From the NCBI GenBank assembly GCA_028710275.1, contig JAQTUL010000005.1:1-51558 (forward strand): 51,558 bases of DNA, read 5' to 3'. Each line of letters begins with the position of its first letter. Positions within the stretch are counted from its first letter, which is position 1. Shown here piece by piece: positions 9,956-18,281 of this stretch. The notes beneath the pieces were generated by a model. The model did not search any database. It saw only the letters and a list, made by a program, of their open reading frames with translations, and was not told the DNA's origin. This DNA is from Candidatus Colwelliibacteriota bacterium (lineage in GTDB: Bacteria > Patescibacteriota > Minisyncoccia > UBA6257 > Colwellbacteraceae). Made by a program: the position numbers and the translations under genes.

Positions 9956-11029
9956 ATGAAGATTGCCCTGACCCACGATTATCTTAACCAATTCGGCGGC
10001 GCCGAACGTGTACTGGAGATATTCGCAGAAATGTATCCCCAAGCCCCTATATATACGCTCTTTTACGATAAAACGCCCCTCGCGGGGCGTTTTGATGGCA
10101 GGGTAGCCGGCACAAGCTTTCTCGACCATCCGATCGTAAGAAAAAATCACAGAGCTTTTATACCCCTTATGCCACTCGCAGCTAGATCAATAAACCTCGG
10201 AGATGGGTTTGATACCGTGATATCAAACTCCGTCGGATTTGGTAAGGGCGTTCGATATGGCAAAGCCAGGCACATATTCTACTGTAATGCCCTTCTTCGA
10301 TATGCATGGGATCCAGAAGCTCATCTTAAAGACTTTTTGCCAAAGCCCCTATATCTCGCCGCTATCCCAGCAATTATGGGTATGAGAGCGTGGGATAGAT
10401 GGACTGGCAGAAAGGCTAATACCATCGTCTCTAACTCGGAATATACTAAAGAGCGCATCTCTCGTTTCTACGGCAGAGATTCAGAGGTTGTCTACCCTCC
10501 AGTTGACACTGATATGTTCCGCCCAGAAGGACTAGATCGTTCGTATTATCTCGCCGTTGGTCGTCTTATACCGTATAAAAAATTCGATATAGTAGTCCAG
10601 GCATTTAACGATCTCAATCTCCCCTTAAAGATAGTTGGGGACGGCCGGGACTACGAAAAACTGAGATCTATGGCAAAATCATCGAATATCGAATTCACCG
10701 GGTTTATTAATAACCCCGAAGAGCTTAAGCATATATATAACGGCGCTAAAGGATTTTTATTTCCTCAGGTAGAGGATTTTGGATTGGTCGCCGCGGAAGC
10801 TCTAGCCTGTGGCACCCCAGTCATAGGTTATGAAAAAGCCGGAGCTAAGGAGATGGTGACGCCGGGTATCAACGGAGTCCTCTTTGAAGAACAGTCCGTG
10901 GAAGCCCTTAAAGATGCCGTCATCAGGTTTGAAAAATTATCCCTCGATCCGGAAAAGATAACAAAGACCGCCTTAAAATTTAGCCGGGAAGAGTTCGAAA
11001 GAAGGATGAGAGATATCGTCGGAGAATAA
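9956..11029 (+). CDS. Glycosyltransferase family 4 (mannosyltransferase-like)
   Basis: MKIALTHDYLNQFGGAERVLE..., FGLVAAEALACGTPVIGY. Confidence 0.92.
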   Translation: MKIALTHDYLNQFGGAERVLEIFAEMYPQAPIYTLFYDKTPLAGRFDGRVAGTSFLDHPIVRKNHRAFIPLMPLAARSINLGDGFDTVISNSVGFGKGVRYGKARHIFYCNALLRYAWDPEAHLKDFLPKPLYLAAIPAIMGMRAWDRWTGRKANTIVSNSEYTKERISRFYGRDSEVVYPPVDTDMFRPEGLDRSYYLAVGRLIPYKKFDIVVQAFNDLNLPLKIVGDGRDYEKLRSMAKSSNIEFTGFINNPEELKHIYNGAKGFLFPQVEDFGLVAAEALACGTPVIGYEKAGAKEMVTPGINGVLFEEQSVEALKDAVIRFEKLSLDPEKITKTALKFSREEFERRMRDIVGE

Positions 11030-11037
11030 ATAAATAT

Positions 11038-11064
11038 AAAAAAGAGCCTAGTACGGCTCTTTTG
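11038..11064 (+). terminator. Terminator of the family-4 glycosyltransferase gene
   Basis: AAGAGCC...GGCTCTTTT hairpin. Confidence 0.7.
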
Positions 11065-11115
11065 CATTATACGGTGTATTTAAACACTGTTTAATTATCC
11101 TGCATATTTAAGGCA

Positions 11116-11322
11116 TTAGGCTCTCACCTTCATTCTGTATCCAATCAGCTTCGGCGGCCTTCCGGCATCATAATCTTCTTTTCTTACTAGAGCACATGAC
11201 CTGCAGAATGAACCACTATCGCCACTGGGAACTAGGGGCCCGTTATGATGAATAATGCATCCCTTATCACCACAGTCGGAACATTCTGTCTTCGGAAACC
11301 ATCCTCTTGTCGTATCTCCCAT
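11116..11322 (-). CDS. Small putative zinc-binding protein
   Basis: CSDCGDKGC...CRSC; strong SD AGGGAGGTGATTAATATG supports start at 11322. Confidence 0.65.
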   Translation of the reverse strand: MGDTTRGWFPKTECSDCGDKGCIIHHNGPLVPSGDSGSFCRSCALVRKEDYDAGRPPKLIGYRMKVRA

Positions 11323-11363
11323 ATTAATCACCTCCCTTATCATGTTTTAAATATTCAGGCTCC

Positions 11364-11392
11364 AATAAATCACTTTTAATATAAACTGTCAA
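11364..11392 (-). promoter_or_regulatory. Sigma70-like promoter TTGACA-N17-TTTATT
   Basis: Upstream of CDS 11116-11322. Confidence 0.55.
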
Positions 11393-11468
11393 AATAAAGT
11401 TTACGGAATTGAGATTATAACTTAATCATCTTTGAGTTCGTATTAAAAATCGATTAGACGTAAATAAA

Positions 11469-11496
11469 AAAAGCCCCATCAATCGATGGGGCTTTT
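11469..11496. terminator. Bidirectional rho-independent terminator
   Basis: 12-bp perfect stem AAAAGCCCCATC/GATGGGGCTTTT. Confidence 0.85.
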
Positions 11497-11622
11497 GGAG
11501 CGGCGGCAACGCATCTATCACATCAGACGAGGAGAGGTTCTTATTCTGCCGTGGTCTTTCTTTCGAAAGAAACGCACACTTACCCTTTTAACCCGTTAGG
11601 TAACCTTAGTCTGATGTTTCTG

Positions 11623-12039
11623 TTACTTAAGAGAAAAAGCCATTTCGTAAAGCTCGGCCATTATCTGTCTGGAAAAAGCCTCGAGATGAGCGAGATCTAC
11701 ACCTATCCTGCCAGCAAGAATTCCTCTTGCTTTTCTGGCCTCTTCAGGACTAATCTTATCGTCTTTAGAATTATATCTGGATTTTATTAGAAGCAATGCT
11801 ATCTCATTCCTTCTTTCATTAGAAAGGGAACAATCCAGTTCCGTCCCGTATTCTTCATTTATCATCGCTTTCGAGAATTCCCCAAGATGATCTTTTGGAA
11901 TCCCGATCTTTGCAGATACGCTTCCGATGTCTCTAATTATATTATCGGGCGCAATCCTTATTCCCTGTTCAGTCAATATCTTCCACGCTATTTCCTCCAT
12001 TTGGCTTTTTGTCAGAACAGGTATCTTCTTTTCTAACAC
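11623..12039 (-). CDS. Hypothetical protein (helical, 138 aa)
   Basis: Intact ORF with near-consensus promoter upstream; no family recognised. Confidence 0.65.
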   Translation of the reverse strand: MLEKKIPVLTKSQMEEIAWKILTEQGIRIAPDNIIRDIGSVSAKIGIPKDHLGEFSKAMINEEYGTELDCSLSNERRNEIALLLIKSRYNSKDDKISPEEARKARGILAGRIGVDLAHLEAFSRQIMAELYEMAFSLK

Positions 12040-12106
12040 ATAACATCATCCTTTCTTATAATATTTTGGATTTGCCGCTCCAAAAGGTATTTAAAGGTAC
12101 CTTTCA

Positions 12107-12135
12107 ATTAAACCACATAAACGTGGTTTTGTCAA
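12107..12135 (-). promoter_or_regulatory. Promoter TTGACA-N17-TTTAAT with operator-like inverted repeat in the spacer
   Basis: AAACCAC-N6-GTGGTTT centred between -35 and -10. Confidence 0.65.
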
Positions 12136-12152
12136 AGTAAGCCCTTTAAATA

Positions 12153-12635
12153 TTATCTTCTCCACTCCTCTTTTACTCCTCCTCTTTTCTTCTCAGTCAT
12201 CACAAACTCTTCGTATATTCCATCGAGAAGATCATATCCCTTAGCTTCTTCGAGAGTTACCCATTCGAAGGCATCCGTCTCTCCTTCCTGGAGTTTAACC
12301 TCTCCTCCCATCATATCGGCAGCACAAGATATCACAAGCGAAGGCGCTCCATCCTCGTGTACAGTTGCGAGACTGGTTATATATTCAATGTTTCCAATAT
12401 CAAGTCCGACCTCTTCACTAACCTCTCTTTTAAGCGTCCGCTCGAGAACATTATACCAATAGAATTCCGTATCCTTAGGCAGGGCAAGATAATCGTTCGT
12501 TTCCATCTTTCCTCCTGGCACGGTCCATTTACCAGGAAAACGCTTCTTATTAGGAGACCTTCTGGTTATCAAATACTTTCCATCCTTTATGATAATGGCC
12601 GTTATTGCCACCTCGTGAAGATATTGGTTTTCCAT
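12153..12635 (-). CDS. NUDIX hydrolase
   Basis: VPGGKME...KREVSEEVGL Nudix box with an internal insertion. Confidence 0.85.
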   Translation of the reverse strand: MENQYLHEVAITAIIIKDGKYLITRRSPNKKRFPGKWTVPGGKMETNDYLALPKDTEFYWYNVLERTLKREVSEEVGLDIGNIEYITSLATVHEDGAPSLVISCAADMMGGEVKLQEGETDAFEWVTLEEAKGYDLLDGIYEEFVMTEKKRGGVKEEWRR

Positions 12636-12691
12636 CTGTCTGAATAATAAGACTATCCGATGCGGCTATCAATATATTCCTATATTATCAA

Positions 12692-13897
12692 TCATATTAC
12701 CTGGTCCTCGATTGTCCCCGGCATGGGATGATATTCACGTTTAGGAAACTTAAGAGAAGCGACAAATGCGATAATGGCAAATATAAAGCTCATTATGAAC
12801 GGATACTCGGGCTTTATAAGAAAAAGGGAGCCAGCAATCACCGGAGCGATAACACAAGCAAGAGACATTACGGATGATTGTACTCCGACAAGCTCTCCTC
12901 TCTCTTGAGGCCTTGCTCCCGAGAACATCCTATCCGAAAGAATGGCTCTAAGCGTTCCTTCGGCGATAGTGAAGGCTAATACGCCAAGAATAGCGATAAC
13001 CGGACTGCCTCCAAGCATTATATATCCTATTCCAACTATAAGAAGAAAGGCTTTTTCGAAAAATCCCTCCCTCTTTCCATCAGTCCATATCCTCATACCG
13101 ATTGCCTGGTTCAATATCATCACGATACTTGCAGCCGTCATGAATATTCCAATGGAAGATGGTCCGAAATCAAATCTTTCCTTTAGATACAAAGATCCTA
13201 TCGATTGAACCCCCGCCATAGCCAACATAAAGAACAACCAAACAAACATCGGTCGGCGAAGGATATTATTACTTAACACTCTATAAATAGGGATAAGAGG
13301 ATGGGCATCTATCTTCCTTTTTCTGTCTATATGCTTATTGGTTTCTGGGACTATTAAATAAACAAGCAGAAGATTTATTAAGGCCAATATAGAAACAGCG
13401 AAAAACGGAGCTGTCGGCGATATAGTCGCAAGTATACCTCCTAAAGCCGGGCCGATTATAAATCCAATGGCAAAAGTAGCTCCAAAGAAACCAAAGAATC
13501 TGGTTCTCTCCTTTTTGTCCTCAGCTATGTCTCCTATTATATTTTGTGCTATCGAAAAATTTCCGGCTGCCAGTCCATCTATCATCCTTCCTAGAAATAA
13601 TAGAGCTGGATTTCTGGCAAGAGCGAATATCAGCCAACCTATGCACGTCGACGCTATACTAGCCATAAGGATAGGTCTCCTTCCATATTTTTCGGAAAGT
13701 GATCCCAAAAAGGGAGAACTTACGAAAGAGCACAGCGAGAACACGGCAAAAAGAGTCGTTATTATAGCGGCATTAAGCCCCATTGATTCTACGTAGAAGG
13801 GAAGCGTTGGTATGACAACGCTCATTCCTATCACATTTATCAGGTTAGTGAGGAGTATTACTGCTATCTCCCTCTTCTTTTTCTTCTGTTCGTTCAT
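12692..13897 (-). CDS. MFS transporter (Tet/DHA1-like)
   Basis: 401 aa, many TM segments, FLGSLSEKYGRRPILM motif. Confidence 0.9.
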   Translation of the reverse strand: MNEQKKKKREIAVILLTNLINVIGMSVVIPTLPFYVESMGLNAAIITTLFAVFSLCSFVSSPFLGSLSEKYGRRPILMASIASTCIGWLIFALARNPALLFLGRMIDGLAAGNFSIAQNIIGDIAEDKKERTRFFGFFGATFAIGFIIGPALGGILATISPTAPFFAVSILALINLLLVYLIVPETNKHIDRKRKIDAHPLIPIYRVLSNNILRRPMFVWLFFMLAMAGVQSIGSLYLKERFDFGPSSIGIFMTAASIVMILNQAIGMRIWTDGKREGFFEKAFLLIVGIGYIMLGGSPVIAILGVLAFTIAEGTLRAILSDRMFSGARPQERGELVGVQSSVMSLACVIAPVIAGSLFLIKPEYPFIMSFIFAIIAFVASLKFPKREYHPMPGTIEDQVI

Positions 13898-13970
13898 CGT
13901 TTTTTTATTTAATTACACGCAAAAAAGACCATTCACCCGGAGGATAGTATCCGTCTTTTTTCGTTTCGTC

Positions 13971-14492
13971 TTACAGACCGCTTAGTCCGAAAAGTTCTAT
14001 CGTCTTTCTTACCTCCCGTTTAACGCCGTCTATACAATCATAATTCTCGACTTCATCCGAATTGACCCATGCATAGTCTATAAAACCTCCTGGCTCCAGC
14101 GTTATCTCGCCTCCCTTATACTTAGCCGCAAACTTCACAAGTACCACCGGTATGCCATCCGGTCGGATAAAGGCAACGCTATTTATATAACGAATTTCCT
14201 TTTCTACTTCTATGCCGGCTTCCTCCATGGCTTCTCTGGCGATAAGTTCTTCCACGGCATCTTCAAAATCTATCACGTCGCCATTCATCCTTGTTGGTTT
14301 TGTTATATCGAGTTCCTTCCATTCCATCTTTCCGCCTGGAACCCCATATTTTCCAGGATGAACCTTCTCTCTTGGATCCCTTTTTAATATCAGGCACCTC
14401 CCGTCACTCTCCCGATATGGGACGACATTGGCGACAAAATAAAATAACTTGTCCGGTTTTGCGTTATCAAGGCTTATTTTTTCCGCTGGCAT
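13971..14492 (-). CDS. NUDIX hydrolase, paralogue of 12153-12635
   Basis: VPGGKME...AREAMEEAGIEV. Confidence 0.85.
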   Translation of the reverse strand: MPAEKISLDNAKPDKLFYFVANVVPYRESDGRCLILKRDPREKVHPGKYGVPGGKMEWKELDITKPTRMNGDVIDFEDAVEELIAREAMEEAGIEVEKEIRYINSVAFIRPDGIPVVLVKFAAKYKGGEITLEPGGFIDYAWVNSDEVENYDCIDGVKREVRKTIELFGLSGL

Positions 14493-14493
14493 T

Positions 14494-14706
14494 TTATTGT
14501 TCCCTTAACCAAGTGAATCTTTTGAATATTTTCCCGTCCTTTTCCACTTCTTCTTCAAACATGGAGGCAGGGCGCACCCATAAATCCTTATCGTCGCTAT
14601 GACAATAGATAACCATATCCTCAAGAGTTTCCGAATGCCTCGCCATACCAATGACCTTATATTCTCCCCCTTTAAAATGACAATATATCCCCGGTTTTAT
14701 TTCCAT
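14494..14706 (-). CDS. DUF1653 domain protein
   Basis: PGIYCHFKGGEYKVIGMARHSETLEDMVIY. Confidence 0.85.
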   Translation of the reverse strand: MEIKPGIYCHFKGGEYKVIGMARHSETLEDMVIYCHSDDKDLWVRPASMFEEEVEKDGKIFKRFTWLREQ

Positions 14707-14711
14707 CGCTT

Positions 14712-17171
14712 TTATGCCCCATGACACTTTTTAAACTTCTTACCGCTCCCACAGGGACAAGGATCATTTCTCCCTATCGTAGCAATCTCCTCAGATGACA
14801 TATTAAGAGGAGGAAGATCGTTTTTTCTTACCTCTTCTTCTTTTACCTCTATGGATTGTATCCTTGATAGATTGTCATATATCAAGGCATCGAAGTTAGC
14901 AAGAACGCCGTTGTATAAAACATGGCTTTCTCTCCTGTATTCGACAAGCGGATCATGCTGACCATAAGCCCTTATGCGAACGGATTCATTTAGGGCCTCG
15001 AGATCCTCCAGATGATTCATCCAAAGCATGTCGAGCATTCCAAGAACCGGTCCTTTTATCCATTCTATATTTAGAAGCTGCTCCACCTTTTCCTTAAGAG
15101 CGGCGACATCCACCTTATTTCTTTCTTCTTCGGGCATCCTGTCGAGGTGAGCATCTATGGAGCGCTCTATTATCTCAACAAACTTTTCCCTATTTCCTTC
15201 TAATACCTCCTGTCTTTTCCTATATATAGCCAGTCTTTGCTTATTCAGAATGTCGTCGTAATCAAGAAGATGCTTTCTGGAATCAAAGTTGAAACCTTCA
15301 ACCTTCTTTTGAGCCTCAATAAGTGACCTCGAGACCATCTTCGACTCTATTGGCATATCATCCGGTATCTTCAGGGTCTGCATTAGAGACTTCAGTCTTT
15401 CACCCCCGAAGATGCGCATTAGATCGTCCTCTAGCGACAGGAAAAACTGAGATGAACCAGGATCACCTTGGCGTCCGGAACGTCCGCGAAGCTGGTTATC
15501 TATACGCCTGGCTTCATGTCTTTCTGTTCCTATAACATGCAGTCCTCCCAAGGATCTGACCTCATCGGCTTTTCCTTGATCATATGGATAGCCTCCGAGA
15601 ATAATATCTACTCCGCGTCCAGCCATATTAGTCGCAAGAGTTATCGCTCCTTTCCGTCCAGCCTGCGCGATTATAGCGCCTTCCCTTTCATGGTTTTTGG
15701 CGTTGAGTATCTCGTAAGGCAATCCCGCCTTACTTAGATATTTAGCCAGCATCTCGTTTTTCTCTATCGAGACAGTTCCAATAAGAACAGGCTGTCCTTT
15801 TTTAAATCTTTCCTTTATATCTTCGATAATCGCCTTATACTTGGCGTCCGATGTCTTATATATAAGGTCCGGAAGATCCTTTCTTGCAAGCGGCTTATTA
15901 CTTGGTATGGAAACGGTTTCCAGCCCATATACCTTATGAAACTCTTCAGCGGAAGTTTGAGCCGTTCCAGTCGCGCCGGATATCTTCTCATACAACCTGA
16001 AATAATTCTGGATGGTTATCTGGGCATACGTCTTTGACTCCTCCTTGACTGCTACACCCTCCTTCGCCTCTATAGCCTGATGTAATCCGCCAGAATATCT
16101 CCTGCCGTGCATCAGACGGCCGGTGAACTGGTCCACGATTATTATCTCACCCTCTTTTACCACATAATCCTTATCAAGCGTGAAGAGGGCCCTTGCTTTC
16201 AGACACTCTTCTAGATAATGGACGATGCGGAGGTTTTCAGGACTATAAAGATCTTTTATGGCAGCAGCCTTTTCAACCTTATCGATGCCCTGCTGGGTTA
16301 TTTCGACGGAACGCATCTTCTCATCAACGGTGTAATCCTCGCCTTTTTGAAGACCGGCTACGGCTCTCGTCATTATCTTGTAATAATCGGATGACGACTG
16401 GTCCGGTGCTGAGATAATCAGAGGCGTTCTCGCTTCATCGATAAGTATCGAGTCGACCTCGTCGATGATGGCAAAGTTCCTCGGACGCTGGACTTGACCT
16501 CCGTTATTCTGAGCCAGATTATCGCGAAGATAATCAAAACCAAACTCACTGTTGGTTCCGTGAGTTATGTCGGAAAGATACGCCTGCCTTCTGGATATCG
16601 GACGGAGGAACTTCTTTTGGACGAGATATGAGCCAGTTGTATCCCTTTTTTCATCAGCCGCCCTTTCCTCCTCATCATTCACGCTGAAATCAGGGTCATA
16701 TATATATGCTCCATCATGAACGAGACAGGATACCGAGAGACCAAGCGCGTTATATATTTGGCCCATCCATACCGTATCGCGAAGGGCAAGATAGTCATTG
16801 ACCGTTATTATATGTACGCCTTTTCCGGAAATTGCATTCAGGTATGCAGCAGGAGTGACAGCAAGGGTTTTTCCCTCTCCAGTCATCATCTCTATGATTG
16901 ATCCTTTATGCAGATTTATCGCTCCTATCATCTGCGTATCGAAGTGTCTCTGACCCAGGGTTCTCTTAGCCGTTTCCCTTACAAGCGCATAAGCGACAGG
17001 AAGAAGTTCATCAAGCGGCGTGCCAGAAGCGGCCCGCTCTTTAAGAGAAAGACTTCTTTCTTTCATATCAGCATCGGATAAAGCGGATATTTCCGTCTCA
17101 AAACCGTTTATAGCCTTTAAAAAAGCATCCGAATCGGTCTTTTTGGAACCAAACATCGATTTCCAGAACAT
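14712..17171 (-). CDS. secA: Preprotein translocase ATPase SecA
   Basis: MMTGEGKTLAVTPAAYLNA, TNMAGRGVDI, C-terminal CPCGSGKKFKKCHG. Confidence 0.98.
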   Translation of the reverse strand: MFWKSMFGSKKTDSDAFLKAINGFETEISALSDADMKERSLSLKERAASGTPLDELLPVAYALVRETAKRTLGQRHFDTQMIGAINLHKGSIIEMMTGEGKTLAVTPAAYLNAISGKGVHIITVNDYLALRDTVWMGQIYNALGLSVSCLVHDGAYIYDPDFSVNDEEERAADEKRDTTGSYLVQKKFLRPISRRQAYLSDITHGTNSEFGFDYLRDNLAQNNGGQVQRPRNFAIIDEVDSILIDEARTPLIISAPDQSSSDYYKIMTRAVAGLQKGEDYTVDEKMRSVEITQQGIDKVEKAAAIKDLYSPENLRIVHYLEECLKARALFTLDKDYVVKEGEIIIVDQFTGRLMHGRRYSGGLHQAIEAKEGVAVKEESKTYAQITIQNYFRLYEKISGATGTAQTSAEEFHKVYGLETVSIPSNKPLARKDLPDLIYKTSDAKYKAIIEDIKERFKKGQPVLIGTVSIEKNEMLAKYLSKAGLPYEILNAKNHEREGAIIAQAGRKGAITLATNMAGRGVDIILGGYPYDQGKADEVRSLGGLHVIGTERHEARRIDNQLRGRSGRQGDPGSSQFFLSLEDDLMRIFGGERLKSLMQTLKIPDDMPIESKMVSRSLIEAQKKVEGFNFDSRKHLLDYDDILNKQRLAIYRKRQEVLEGNREKFVEIIERSIDAHLDRMPEEERNKVDVAALKEKVEQLLNIEWIKGPVLGMLDMLWMNHLEDLEALNESVRIRAYGQHDPLVEYRRESHVLYNGVLANFDALIYDNLSRIQSIEVKEEEVRKNDLPPLNMSSEEIATIGRNDPCPCGSGKKFKKCHGA

Positions 17172-17272
17172 GGAGATAATTATCCTATTTGGATGGTCTT
17201 ATTACAAGCGCAGCCCGAATATATGTATCCGGACTGCGCAAAATACCCTTATCAAAACTTTTTTTGATGTAT

Positions 17273-17596
17273 TTACTCCCTTTCGGACAGCTTTTCCTTA
17301 TATTCCTTGATTTGCTCGGCTAATATGTCCTTTACGGAATCTATGGCTGCATGCAGGTCATCCGAGTTCTTCTCGGCGCGAATCAGCTTTCCGGGAACTT
17401 TTAGATTGGCCTCTGCATAATATACATCTCCCTTATTATGATGCTGGGTCTCCTTGGCAACTTCAAAATCAAGCTCGGCGGATCCCTCAATACTCCAATC
17501 AGATGTTAATTTATTGAGATGCTCCATCTTTGTCTCGATATATTCCCGTATGGCCTCCGTCAATTCAAAGTTCTTTGTTTTGATATTTACCTTCAT
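17273..17596 (-). CDS. hpf: Ribosome hibernation promoting factor (HPF/RaiA family)
   Basis: MKVNIKTKNFELTEAIREYIETKMEHLNKL; immediately upstream of secA as is common. Confidence 0.88.
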   Translation of the reverse strand: MKVNIKTKNFELTEAIREYIETKMEHLNKLTSDWSIEGSAELDFEVAKETQHHNKGDVYYAEANLKVPGKLIRAEKNSDDLHAAIDSVKDILAEQIKEYKEKLSERE

Positions 17597-17783
17597 GTTT
17601 TTATTATAACTTTTCGCTCCTTTCCAGTGAACACCAGTAAATCACGGCAACTGCTCGCGTTGAAAAGACATACTCTATCGCAAATATTTTATCTTAGACA
17701 CAAACCAAGATGCTCACTCCTCATATTTAAGAGTATTTATCCGCACGTATTCCAAACCCTGCTCAAATAGATCCGTATTGAAA

Positions 17784-17822
17784 GAAAAAAAGCCCGCTCC
17801 GCCTATAAAGACGGAACGGGAG
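17784..17822 (-). terminator. Terminator of the histone-H1-like gene
   Basis: CCCGTTCCG...CGGAGCGGG then TTTTTTT on the minus strand. Confidence 0.7.
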
Positions 17823-17844
17823 AAAAAACTGACTGACCGAAAGA

Positions 17845-17997
17845 CTAGCGGCTCTTCTTGACGGCCTTCTTTACAGCCTTCTTAGGGGCGGCCTTCTTGA
17901 CGGTCTTCTTAACGGCCTTCTTAGCAACCTTCTTCACAACCTTCTTCGCGGCCTTCTTAGGGGCGGCTTTCTTAACGGTCTTCTTTTTTGCTGCCAT
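17845..17997 (-). CDS. Histone H1-like lysine-rich protein (50 aa), absent from the ORF track
   Basis: Translated by hand: MAAKKKTVKKAAPKKAAKKVVKKVAKKAVKKTVKKAAPKKAVKKAVKKSR. Confidence 0.85.
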   Translation of the reverse strand: MAAKKKTVKKAAPKKAAKKVVKKVAKKAVKKTVKKAAPKKAVKKAVKKSR

Positions 17998-18094
17998 TGT
18001 TTTAAAAATTTTTTATTTAAGTTGGTGAAGTTGTCGACCGGTCATCCTCATCAACTTCTAATGTAATTTTAGAACAAATATTTTTTTAAAGATA

Positions 18095-18103
18095 TGTGGA
18101 TAA
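18095..18103 (-). promoter_or_regulatory. Consensus DnaA box TTATCCACA in AT-rich intergenic DNA
   Basis: TGTGGATAA on + strand. Confidence 0.4.
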
Positions 18104-18242
18104 CTGTTTTTTATCAGAATGTTCATGTGATTTTTAAAAAAATATTTTTCTTTCCGTGAAATTTTATTTTTTATCATGATTTTTTTCCGATGTTTTTGGA
18201 ATAACAGATGTTTTTTATTTTTTATTGAACGTTTTTAAAAAA

Positions 18243-18275
18243 TAAAAAACCTCCACGAAGGAGGTCTTTTATTTA
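18243..18275 (-). terminator. Terminator of murB
   Basis: GACCTCCTTCGTGGAGGTTTTTTATTTTTT on the minus strand. Confidence 0.85.
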
Positions 18276-18281
18276 TTTCAC

